From the NCBI GenBank assembly GCA_034008185.1, contig CM067084.1, positions 1,755,385 through 1,819,384 of the forward strand: 64,000 bases of DNA, given 5' to 3'. The notes beneath the pieces are model-generated. The model was not told the origin of the DNA. It saw only the letters and a list, made by a program, of their open reading frames with translations, and made no database searches. Each line of letters opens with the position of its first letter. Position 1 is the stretch's first letter. Shown here one piece after another: positions 1-11,300 of the stretch. Source of the DNA: Gorsachius magnificus. Taxonomy: Eukaryota; Chordata; Aves; Pelecaniformes; Ardeidae. The translations under genes and the position numbers were made by a program.

Positions 1-686
1 CTTGGGGGGGCTGGGGGAGAAAAGCTGGCATGAGCCGGCCATGGGCGCTGGCAGCCCAGAAGCCAACCCACCCTGGGGAGGGGCCGGTCCTGCGCGCGAG
101 GAGAAGCGTGGCCAGCGGGGCGAGGGAGGGGATTGTGCCCCTCGGCTCTGCTCTGGGGAGACCTCCCCTGGAGCCCTGCGTCCAGCTCGGGAGCCCTCAG
201 CACCAGGAGGACATGGACCTGTTGGAGCGGGGCCAGGGGAGGGCTACTAAAATGCTCCGAGGGCTGGAGCCCCTCTGCTCTGAGGCCAGGCTGGGAGAGT
301 TGGGGGTGTTCAGCCTGGAGCAGAGGAGGCTGCGGGCAGAGCTGAGTGCGGCTGCTCAGGGCTTCAAGGGGGCCCAGAGGAAAGGGGGGGACAAGCTTTT
401 TAGCAGGGCCAGCTGGGGCAGGACAAGGGGGGATGGCTTTAAACTGAAGCAGGGGAGGGTTAGACTGGATCTAAGGAAGAAATTCTTTCCAGTGAGGGTG
501 GTGAAACCCTGGCAGGGGTTGCCCAGAGAGGGGGTGGAGGCCCCATCCCTGGGACCATTCCAGGCCAGGTTGGCCGGGGCTGTGAGCAACCTGATGTGGT
601 TCAAGGTGTCCCTGCTCCTGCAGGGGGGTTGGGCTGGGTGGGCTCTGGGGGTCCCTTCCCACCCAAAACATTCGATGATTCTATGA
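1..686 (+). mobile_element. CR1 LINE, 3' part (subfamily A of this window)
   Basis: The element enters from outside the window and ends in the tail CATTCGATGATTCTATG. A broken reading frame still resembles the C-terminal end of the CR1 reverse transcriptase ORF ([18 protein letters not shown], then [19 protein letters not shown]). It closely resembles the copies at 24090 and 56033. Confidence 0.9.
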
Positions 687-1073
687 TCTGTATGTGTGCT
701 GCTATACCTGCCTTGCAGGCCACGCTCGAGCGACGGGCTGGACCGTTGGCTACGCCTCCCTTCTGCCTTAGTGCCGAACTGTTTGTGCTTTCACATTCAT
801 ACAGGCAGCCGGGGGGTGGAAAACCACCCGTGTCTGGGTAACGCCCTGAATAAATCCAGCTCCTGCACCTGACCCATCAGGCACAGCGCATGCCAGGAGC
901 GACCAGAGCACCGTGGCAGTGACCCGGCCACCGCTCCGCCCCTTCGCAGGCTTCTCAGAGCAATGCCACCCGGGACTGACGGCCACCGGCACGCAAGGAG
1001 ACACGGGTAGAGGGGCAGCTTCTGCTCCAGCAACGGTGCTCACGTGAGGAGCCCCGGGAAGGTCGGCTACAAC

Positions 1074-1904
1074 GACATTCCAGTTGGCACATAGGGGGTA
1101 TGTGCCACTGCATGAGGTTCAACAAGGCCGAGTGATGGGTCCGGCACTTTGGTCACAACAACCCCATGCAGCGCTACAGGCTTGGGGAAGAGTGGCTGGA
1201 AAGCTGCCTGGTGGAAAAAGACCTGGGGGTACTGATTGACAGCCGGCTGAATATGAGCCAGCAGTGTGCCCAGGTGGCCAAGAAGGCCAATGGCATCCTG
1301 GCCTGTATCAGGAATAGTGTGGCCAGCAGGAGTAGGGAAGTGATCGTGCCCCTGTACTCGGTGCTGGTGAGGCCGCCCCTCGAATGCTGTGTTCAGTTTT
1401 GGGCCCCTCACTACAAGAAAGACATTGCATTGCTGGAACATGTCCAGAGGAGAGCACCGGAGCTGGGGAGGGGTCTGGAGCTCCAGGCTGCTGGGGGAGC
1501 TGGGGGGGGTTCAGCCTGGAGCAGAAGAGGCTGAGGGGAGCCCTCATCGCTCCCTACAACTGCCTGAGAGGAGGGGGGAGCCGGGGGGGTCGGGCTCTGC
1601 TCCCAGGGAACGGGCGATGGGATGAGGGGGAATGATCTGAAGCTGCGCCAGGGCAGGTTTAGGCTGGACATCAGGAAAAACTTCTTCATCGAGAGGGTTG
1701 TCAGGCTCTGGAAGGGGCTGCCCAGGGAGGTGGTCGAGTCCCCACCCCTGGGGGGATTTAAAAGAAGGAGAGATGAGGTGCTGAGGGACAGGGTTTAGTG
1801 GTGGGATGGCAGGGTTAGGTTAAAGGTTGGACTCGATGATCTTAGAGGTCTTTTCCAACCCAGACGATTCTATAACTCTATGACATTCCAGTTGGCACAT
1901 AGGG
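1074..1904 (+). mobile_element. CR1 LINE insertion with a perfect 23-bp flanking duplication
   Basis: The 5'-truncated element body is about 1097-1881, with reverse-transcriptase-end fragments such as [20 protein letters not shown] and [20 protein letters not shown], and tail GATTCTATAACTCTAT. The flanks 1074-1096 and 1882-1904 are identical over 23 bp (beginning GACATTCCAG, ending CACATAGGG), so they look like a target-site duplication. It is broken by stops and frameshifts. Confidence 0.9.
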
Positions 1905-2071
1905 TGAAATTCACCCCTCCACTTCAAAATCAAGCTAAGGTAGGATAACTGACACCGGATAAAGAAGGATGAACCTACCTGTATCTTATCTGGACTGCTG
2001 CACAACAGAAAAAGAAAACAAATGCAATCTCCTATCCACAAACTGGAGAGCTAAACGACACATTCCCTTAC

Positions 2072-2343
2072 CTGGACCTATGGGTTCGCAGGCACAGGAG
2101 TAATGCGTGATATAGTCCACCTTGAACTCGGAGTTGATGGGGTAATGATCTGCCAGCTTGATCATCTTCTTGAAAGCATCGTAAATGAAGATGAAGCTAA
2201 TCAGGGAGGAAAAGCCTTCCTCGGTGAAGCGGGTGAAGTACTTGACCAGGAAGCTGGCATCGGTAGCGACGAGAATGAGACACTGGAAGGCTGACCACAG
2301 GCCGATCCAGAGGCGGAACTCCAGGTAGTCAAAATCGTTGTCT
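2072..2343 (-). CDS. SLC4A4: SLC4A4 exon 11: residues 501-591, membrane segments 4-5 and start of the large extracellular loop
   Basis: 272 bp. The acceptor is TTGTTGCAG|AGACAAC and the donor CCAG|GTAAGG. It encodes [20 protein letters not shown] and continues through [20 protein letters not shown] and [13 protein letters not shown] to the loop start [10 protein letters not shown]. Arg511 (human R510, R510H disease site), Asp556 (human D555, reported to shape anion selectivity) and KKMIK (559-563, stilbene inhibitor site) are all present. The final residues diverge from mammals, as expected for the extracellular loop. The next exon is outside the window. Confidence 0.98.
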
Positions 2344-5300
2344 CTGCAACAAGACAGGGGTGGCAGGGAGGGAAAATAATGGGTTAGATAAATCCAGGCA
2401 GGGTCGTGCCTTTCCCAGTGGGAAGCGGTGAACGCGCAGCCTCTGGGACCTGAGCTCGCTTAGGCTGGATGGGAGCGTTCCCGAGAGCTGGGCCAGCCAA
2501 CTCCGTAGACCTACACGGGGCGGTTTAACGGCCACGGTGGCAGAAAAGCATACAGAAACGATGAGGTTTGCTTATGCCTCTGCTAATAAATGTTACCGGT
2601 GAATTCCAAGCTCTTTCTAGGCTTCCCAGTAAAAACCCTCCCTTGGCAAACACGCACAGAGCCGTAAAGGACACGAGATCCAGCTGTCTGGACCGAGGGT
2701 GGCTCATCTCCGACAGCTTTCCACCAGTGGAAGATCTAACCGCAGTTTCCCAATCTCCTTCAGGGCAGCAATCCCCTGCCAAGCCTCGCACTCAGAAGCC
2801 TGCGTTCCCACCACGCCGGGCCCTTGAGCTGTCTGCAGAAATCAAAAATATCGGCAGGAGAAGACTGAGAAGTACAAAGCAGAGGACGACAAACCCTGGT
2901 GCCGGGACGCGGCAGGCCGTGGGGGACGATGGAGCCAACCGCACCATTCCGTCCTGGGAAGTTTGCTCGCCCCTGGTTTGCTGCTTGAGGCTGCCATGCC
3001 CTGACGGCGCTGAGCCCAAAGGTAGGTTTTTTAGGAGCAAACAACTGCGAAAAGCAAAGGCCAGAGCAGATAAAGCCCTGCCTGCTGTGGGGAAGGGAGC
3101 GGGGGGCCGGCAGCCCCAGCCAGCCGGTCTCCCATGGAAGCCAGGAGCCCTGCAGCATTGGAGGACGGAGGAGGAAGGGCAGTTTCTGCGGAAAGTCTTG
3201 GAGCAAAGCCTCTAGCAGCGTCGGAAAGCTCTGGGGAGGGGACGGCGCCCAAGGAGTTCATCCCGTCCTTCCCCCAACTACATTGAGTGCTGTAAGGAAA
3301 ACCGAACGTCTCTCCCTGGGAGCCTTTAAATAAAAAGCAGCAAAAGCCACCTTCGAGACGCCCTCCACCAGATGACAGCTCTGACATGGAATAGCAGAGC
3401 AGCATCTTCAAGTCCCTCTCCAAGGCTGGAGGGAGGGGGGGAATGCTGGGCTGCCCTGCAGCACCATCCTGCCCTGCAGCACCATCGCGCCATGCTGGGG
3501 CCAGCACCAGCTCCTCCAGCCTCAGGGAGGGCTTAGCTCCTAGCACCAGGCACGGTTTTAGCTCAAGGGCAAAACGCGTGGTAGGGTGCTTGGCCAAACG
3601 GGATGCCTTCAGATAGCCACCTACAGGCTGGTCCCCCTCAAGCCCCCACTGCAGGTGGATACCCTCAAACCTGGCGTAGCAACAGTCAAACACGGCTCCC
3701 ACGTAGTTTTGCGCGGCGCACCCCCAGCACCTACCTCCCCACGCCCCGAAATCCCGCCCTGACCGAGGGGATTTTCTAGCACGTGGTATAAAACTGCGGA
3801 GCGGAGGGCAGAAGAGCACCTCAGCAGGGGGAACTGCAACCGCGGGACTGTAAAATGGGGGAAAACGCTGCAATTCCAGGCAGGGTGCCGGTTAGGAGGC
3901 GTGCTGCCGGGCGGTGCCGCGCATTTCCGTGAGGATGCCGGGTCGGGTGCCGGGTGGGCTCCGACAGGGTCAGGCACGTGCGTTCAAACCAAGTCTCTGC
4001 AAAGCCTGCTCCTTCTTGCAGACACATCTCAGGGAGGGCTGCAGCCCGCTCCCACCGAGAGTCTGACCTGGAAGAGGGGGAAGGAGCAAGGAAGAAGCAA
4101 AGCGATGATTTAGAAAAAGAGAAGGGGGTAAAAAAAAGAAAATAATGAAGGAGCGCAGTGAGAGCGCTCTGAAATATCCAGGGTCACTGCCTGAGGGAGC
4201 AGGAGCTGCCATCCATCTGCCTGAGCGTGGAGAAGCCGGCTGGCAGAACCCCAGCCGGCATCCTCACCGTTGAAGAACTGCAGGTTTATAAACTTCTCTT
4301 TCTTTTCTTACCCCTCAAAGCCCCGCAGCCCTTCTGAGGCGAAAAAGTGCGGGACGGTTCGCATACGCAACGGGCCGAGTACTTCTGCCGCGATTCCTTC
4401 CCCTTCCGAGGTGTCTGGAGGGGAAGCTTTGCCCACAGCCTGCTCCTGTGGCCGGACGGCCGAAAGGCCGGGGTCCTGCTTCCCCGCGGAGCCCCGTGCC
4501 TCGCCGCCCCAGCTCGCACACCCGGACTCATTTCACAACGGGCACGGGAGGGACCCCACGTGGGCGCAGAGCTCCCCAGCCAGGACACAAGCTGGCCCGG
4601 GGTGGCCCTATGGCTGGCCCAGGGCGTCCTGCGGCTGGCCCGGGGTGGCCCCTGCGGCTGGCCCAGGGTGGCCCCTGTGGCTGCCCTGTGGCTGGCCCGG
4701 AGCGGCCACTGTGGCTGCCCTGGGCTGGCCCGGGTGGCACCTGTGGCTGCCCTGTGGCTGGCCCAGGGTGGCCCCTGTGGCTGGCCCGGGGTGGCCCTGC
4801 CCTGCAGCTGGCCGGGTGCCTGCAACTGGCCCGGCCCAGGGGCCCTGGGCGGCCGGGGTGGCCCGTGCTAACCCGCCTTCTTGGCAGCGTGCCGCAGGCT
4901 GCTCCCGGGCCCCCGGAGCTAGGCGCCGGCCAGGTGCGGGAGGCTTTTTTTGGTATCTCTCCCTACACACGCCCAGAGCCAAACTTTAAATGGCTGGGTA
5001 GATGGGAAGTCTTCCTCATTTTGCTCCCAGCAGGGAACGGGCTGTTGCGAAGGCGAACAACCACAAATGCGTTATTGATAAATCACAGTGCTTGACTCCA
5101 ATTTCCTTGTGAGAAAGACTCCCCTGTAAAATCCTGCCGTTCCGCTCCGGCAGAGCGGGAGGACAATAGCATTTAGAACGACCCCCTCCTCCGCGGGTTA
5201 AAAATAACCACCCTCTCCCTCCCCAAACCGTACAAAGTATTTTTCCATTTTGCTCTCTCCCTTCTGTGCGCCGCACCTGGGCCTTGACCTGCCCGCCAGA

Positions 5301-8300
5301 CGCAATCAGCTGTAACCTGTCTATTCCTGATTTTATTCATTTATTCCAGTTGAAGGAAGAAAGGAGAGCTGCCCCCCCCTCGCTCTGCTGCAGAGCTCTG
5401 ACCAGTTGGCAGCTTCCAGTTTCCCTCCCTGGACCAGTCTAGTTTTCTGCCCGTTTTTTCTCGCCTCCATCCCTCGCCGCCTACACTCCCCTAGGGGGGA
5501 AGAGACGGGCTCCAAGCCCACCCCCTCTGCCCCCCAATTTGGCAGGACGGTGCCGAGGAGCGCGGCAGCCCCGGGGCCAGGGAGGGGGGGATCTGCGCCG
5601 CAGTCGGAGGCGCGGGTCGTCTACAGGACGACCTGTAGAGATGAAATACAACAAGGAAGGAGAGAGAACTAAACAACCAAACATCTACCACGTCCTCCTG
5701 CCTTACCGCAACCTGCAGCCGCGTTGGGCTTAATAATTCAATAGACCTTTTCTAAAAATAACCACCGACAGCCAAAGAGCTGCTCCACACCGCAGGCGCC
5801 GGCTTTTGAACGAGAGCCCAGCAACGCCTTAACTCCGCAAGCGCTGGCTTTTGGGTCCTGGAAGCGCAAGTCCTTGCAACGCTGCCAACGCTCTCTGATG
5901 GGGGAAGGGAGGGCTACACCTGATGTGGGGCGTTTTCTGTAAAACCTCAAGTGATCTCCTTGCAAAACATCACCCAAAGCGTCCGTAGCCCTGCATGTGA
6001 AATCACCCACGAATCTGCCGAGTCCTTCAGGGACTCTCGTTATGTTTTGGCGGCATTGCAGAGGTGGGAACAGTAAATGAGAATACCCAACGCAACGGGC
6101 TCCCTTCAGCTCTGCATCAACGTCAGCGTGGTGGGGAGGGAGCAGAACCTCTTTACACCCCTTAAGAGGAAAAAAACCCGAGAGCGTTTCATGCAGCAAA
6201 GCTCCACCGCGGAATTCTGGGGACAAACAGCGACCGGCAGATGTTTCTATCATAGGCACTATGGCTTTTATAAGTAATAGCGATTATTTCAAACAAGTGC
6301 TGATTTAAGGACGAGTTTTTGGTAACCTGCAGGATTTTGTTAGTGAAATCACAGAGAGCTGGGTCCCTTTCTTTGCTCCTGCGGGAAACACGCAGCAGCC
6401 AGGGACCCACCCGCAGCGGCTGGGGAGGAGAAGCACGCCGACTGGAACTCCTGCAAACTTCTCATTGGGGATGGAGGGTTGCCCAGAGAGGGGGTGGAGG
6501 CCCCATCCCTGGGAACATCCAAGGCCAGGTTGGACGGGGCTGTGAGCAACCTGGTCTGGTTAAAGGTGTCCCTGCTCCTGCAGGGGGGTTGGACTAGATG
6601 ACCTCTAGGGGTCCCTTCCCACCCAAAACCTTCCGTGATTCTATGACAGCCTTGGCCAAGAATTTCCAGGAGGCCCCAAGGAGACAGGCACCCAGCCACT
6701 GGGCAGCGCCCTGGGACGCGCGTGCCTGCGAAAATCCCCGAGGCGACTGCGCTGCAACCTCCAGGAACAGAGAGACATTTCGTTTCATGCACTAAATCCC
6801 CTCCTTCCCCACCGCTAGCCATCTCATTCCCCAGCTGGTATTTCATTAGCGTGAGACATTCCTCCCCTCCTCCCCCCCACGTACTTACTTGCTGAAGTTA
6901 AAGAGAAGCCGTTCAAAGACAAGGACAGGTCCTGTGCTGCTCAAAATTGTGAGAGGCTGACCAGCAAAAAGGCAAAATATGGCGCCGGTGACTGCCGTGC
7001 CCAGAAAGCTCTCCAACACGCCCTACGGTAGACACAGGAGAGAAGTCAGCTCTGCCGAATGACCCTTTCCATTAGCACTGTTGACAGAAAATTTGAGTAG
7101 TTACATCAGCGCCCGGCCGCACGCTGTACCCATGTGTCCGAGACCCAGGGAACACCCATCTTCTGCCCTCTCCTGCGGCTGCACGCACAGACACGTTCAC
7201 CCCGTGCAATTCCCAGTCACTTGGGATAACCGGGCAACCCCCCCCTTGCTATTTCTGAGGCCCAGAGGTTAATTAAACACTGTACTGCATTTTACGTTTG
7301 ACCAAGGGAGGAGAGCGTTGTCAAAGACCACTTAAAAGGATCTGAGAACCCCTCAAACATCTCCCACGTCTTTGACGACAGCGACGCTCGTTTGCAGGGC
7401 TCTTCCAGCTGGCAGGGCAGAGCGTGGCTGCAGGATGGCGCCGACATCCTTCAGGCCAACCCAGGGTTGGGTTGTTTGGTTTTTTTCCTTTCTCCAACTG
7501 AGCAGATGCCCTTTCTGGATAAACAAGATGCCTCTCTTTCAAGTAACTGTTTTACTCAGCAAGGCACAAACCAAACAAGGCTACTTCATCCAGCAGTCCC
7601 GTGTTGAGACCCAAGGTCATCGGGTGTCACCGGCAAGTAATAAATTCCCTATTTAACAGGCTCGACAACTACCGTTGGCATGTGTGGCAAACCAGCTCTG
7701 CTGGAGAAGGGTAAGAGAGCACGCCTGAGGCATTCTTGGATTTTCATGTCCAACTATAGCTGGACAATCCCTACTTTCAAAGAGCAAAATGGGGATGAAA
7801 TGTAAATGGCGATGAAATAGGATTATGGGCTGAGCACGCATCCTTCTACAGAAAGGGCAGAATTCGCAGGACCTTACCTCCTTCTTCGCCCTTACGGAAA
7901 CAAATCTGTCTACACTTGGCTGAGTTTTAAAGGACCCACAAGTGCATCACCATCTACTGCAAGGTTGGACCAGATGACCCTTGAGGGCCCTTCCAACCTA
8001 GGCTTCTCTGATTCCATGATACTGAGTACGATACGCAGCCGCCGGCATCGCCCTCTCCGGGAACGCTTACCCACCAACCATCGGCTTATCTGCTTCGTCG
8101 TGGCTGCCTTGAACCAGCAGCCTCGCTAATACTGCACGTGCCGAGCGACCAGCAATTAAGGGCGCACGCAGATCCCTCTTCCCATCCCTGACAAACCGCA
8201 GGGTCGGGGCTGCGGTTTTTCTGACTTATCAGTGGCAACGGGAAGAATTTAGATGAAGTTTCGTGGCGCTCTTCCTTGGAGAGACCCAAGTTACTGTTCA

Positions 8301-11300
8301 TGCTGAGGGAAGCAGATTCCTATTGCCACATGTCCAACCAGTATCTGACAATGTAGAGCAAGAGAGTGGTGGGTTTTTTTTATCTATTACATTACTAGCA
8401 GAACTTTCTCTAAAGCAATCATAAACTATTTTTCTGGCCGCAAACATGATCCCAAAATGTCAGTGGTGAAGCACTGTTATTGCTGGGCAATTAAAGCAGC
8501 AGCAAGAGGTACGGAGGGCTGAACAGGCCCTGCTCCTGACACACACTCAGCCACCCGTCGGTCCAGGCATGCTGCTGTAGAGCGGGCAGGAGGGGCCCTC
8601 CTCAGTCCTTTCCATTTCCAAGCGCTGGCAGTGATGCCCCGGCCCCTGCGGGGACGGAGGGAGAGCGGCTTGCTGCGACGCCCCGCTGCCTTCACACCGG
8701 GATGGGGCAGGTTTTCACAGGGGATGCGGACGGGAGCCTCTGAGCCTCGGCTTGCTGCCGCTGGGGGGCTTGTGAGGATGAGACAGGGGCTTGTGAGGAT
8801 GAGGCAGGGGCTCGGGGGGCAAGGACGGGCACTGGCACGGCTGGTCCCCTTCGCTCCTCCCGCATTGCTCATGGAGAGGGCCCTTGCGGCCAGCGCATCT
8901 GGAATCTCTTTTCCCTGCATTCTTCTCCGTGTCTGTCGCTAAGAATAGCGTCTTTTCTCAGAAACATGAAACTCCGAAGCGAGCTTTTAAAGAAACGTTG
9001 GCTGTGTCCGGCTCTCCGGTGCAGGCAGCACGGGATGTATGATTTTTAGTGCCTGACCCAGCAGCAGTCCCATAATTGTTTACAAGAAACGAGACGCGTG
9101 AACTGTGGTGCGGTAGCCCCCAAAATACAGTTTGCTATGAGGGCAAAATGTCTGGGGGGAAACTTCCAGGTGCTGCAGAAGCCGGCGTAAGGTTCCCTCG
9201 CATTTCTGAGTATAAAGACTCAGCGCAGCTCGTGCTCCGAGATGTCCGATGGAGACCCACGCTTCCAAACTCTTCCCTGCTGCAGGAACGCGCAACGGTT
9301 TGGGCAACTCTTGACACGAAGCTAGACTGCGATCCCACGGAGCAGCTCCCTGGAAGAACAACTTGAACCGGGAGCCTTGGGACGCTTCACTCTGGCTCTG
9401 ATGATGCAGGGGCTTCTGAGCACGAAGAACACACGACTCCGCTCTGCTGCTGAAAACCTGCAGTCAAAACCCTTCCCAGGCTCCCGCAGCGGCCAGGAGA
9501 CCCAACCAACGCCTTTTCCAACAGGGACGGTGAATAAAGGTTTCTTGAAGGGAGATGGCAAACGAAAAGCCAGTTGTGCCCCAAATCCCCAAACCTCTGA
9601 TCCACTAGTGAACTGTTTGGAAAAAAACTGCTGGTGCTTCAATTTTAAATGCGTACAGAAATGAAAACTAGTAAATCCAACTGGTCATTGCACGTGAGAA
9701 GCAAGTCAATGCTGACATGCGTAAATCAGAGAAGAACGGATGAGGCTTTCCTGCACCAAGCCTTGGCTAGGCGGTGACCTGACTGGAGGGATTTGTTTTT
9801 TCTAGCAACACAGCGGTGATTTTCCTGCACTTTGCTCCGCTCCTGTGAATGGCGGCTTCACGGCAATGGGGAGGGGGCGCATCCGCAGCCCCCGCTCCTT
9901 GCTGTCAGGGCTCCCCTCGGCTACAGCCCGGCTCCCTCCCTCAGCAGCCAGGGACAGAGCACCCGACGGGCCTCGTGCGTCCGCTCCTGCTCCCAGAGTT
10001 GCTGTCGTCAACGGCTATGCTGCGTTTATATTTGCTGCAGAGCTTTCCCGTTACCAAAGCAGAATTCTTAACTGCAGAGCACCAATGCTTTCCCTTTTCA
10101 ACGTGGGGAATAAATCACTGAGCTCAGAACAGACTATCCCTGCAGCTTTCGTCTTGCTAAGGACTTTTTTTTTTTTTGCCTCGGAGTAATAGGAAAACTC
10201 AGACTGGATTTTATCTACTGTGGAAAAAACCCTATGGACCGAAGGCGACCTGTGTTTTCTCATCCTTCTGCCATCCCCCGGTCGTGCCTCCCCTCCCAGG
10301 CAGCTCAGAGCCTCAGGCGTCCTTTGGTGAAATGAGACTGTCTCGTCCAACAGATGAACGCCATGGCACATCAGAGGAGGGCTGCACGCTCCGAGAGAAT
10401 GCCATCGAGAAGGTTCCTCAACAACCTCGCCCCAGCATGGGAGCTATCAAACACAACTGACTCCCTGGCAGGGCGAAGGCGGCGGAGGGTCCCCCAGGAG
10501 CACGGGGATTACCGGCTCTTCTCCTGGAGGCCGACCTGCTCTTATCACCCCGCTCCTTGCCGGGTGGACGCTATGGAGCCCGGCAGGACCGACTTTCCCA
10601 AGGGAAGAACTGCTGCAAACCACGCACGCCCAGCAAATGGGGAATGCTGGCAGCCAGCCCGCCGGGGAGGCTGTGCTGGAGCCAGGGCCAGCAGTGGGCA
10701 CCTCCTGCCCTGGTGGAGCCGGTGGGCCAGCAGCCAAGCCCAAGGACAGCAAACGCACGCGTCTTACCCCAGCATCTTCCAACGTCCTGAAACGCAAGGG
10801 GCTGCTTTTCCAAAAGAATTACGACTTTTTAATTATTTTTTTTTTTTGGTGAGCATTAAGAAACTAGACCATCAGTTTCAGCGGCAAAAAAGTATTTTGC
10901 TATTTAATAATACATGTTCGTGGGTTAAAAAGGTAACAGGAAAGACTTCTGGACACCATCAAGTGGTTATGTGCACTAAATTTGGCATGAGTCACCATCT
11001 CCCCCCCTCTTCCTCTCCCGACCTGCACCTCGTGTGGATGCAGAGCAGACCGTGCCCTGCCGTGCCGTGACAGAAGAGCGATGCTCACCGGTGGCTCCCG
11101 GAGGCCTTTCCCTTCTCTACTTCCATTTGCTGTTATTCCTTTTTAGCACTGTGCATTTATTTGCATGACTGCTGTGGAGCTGAGTTTCAGAACTGTATTT
11201 CTGCGGGGGGGAGGGAGGTTTGGCACCCCACCAGCTACCGAATCTTACCCTAGCCTGTTGTTTATCATAGGGCAGCGCAGAGCTCTGGAGGGGTGCCCCC

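Larger units (their letters stand above)
1..2071 (-). other. SLC4A4: SLC4A4 intron after exon 11 (partial)
   Basis: Holds two CR1 copies (1-686, 1074-1904). The rest shows no exon or RNA gene that I can support. Confidence 0.85.
2344..6888 (-). other. SLC4A4: SLC4A4 intron 10
   Basis: Contains the minisatellite at 4.6 kb, a GC-rich patch near 5500-5630 and a CR1 fragment at 6474. Long open frames at 2568-3215 and 3031-3873 show no recognisable protein. Confidence 0.85.

Noticed and set aside
2072..2343. Assignment to paralogues SLC4A5, SLC4A7, SLC4A8 or SLC4A10
   Set aside because: The exons match SLC4A4 far better across all eleven segments, including [30 protein letters not shown] and the KKMIK motif.
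4270..5095. Long open frames on both strands over the GC-rich 4.6 kb region
   Set aside because: They follow from a GC-rich tandem repeat with few stop codons, with no recognisable protein, splice structure or start context.
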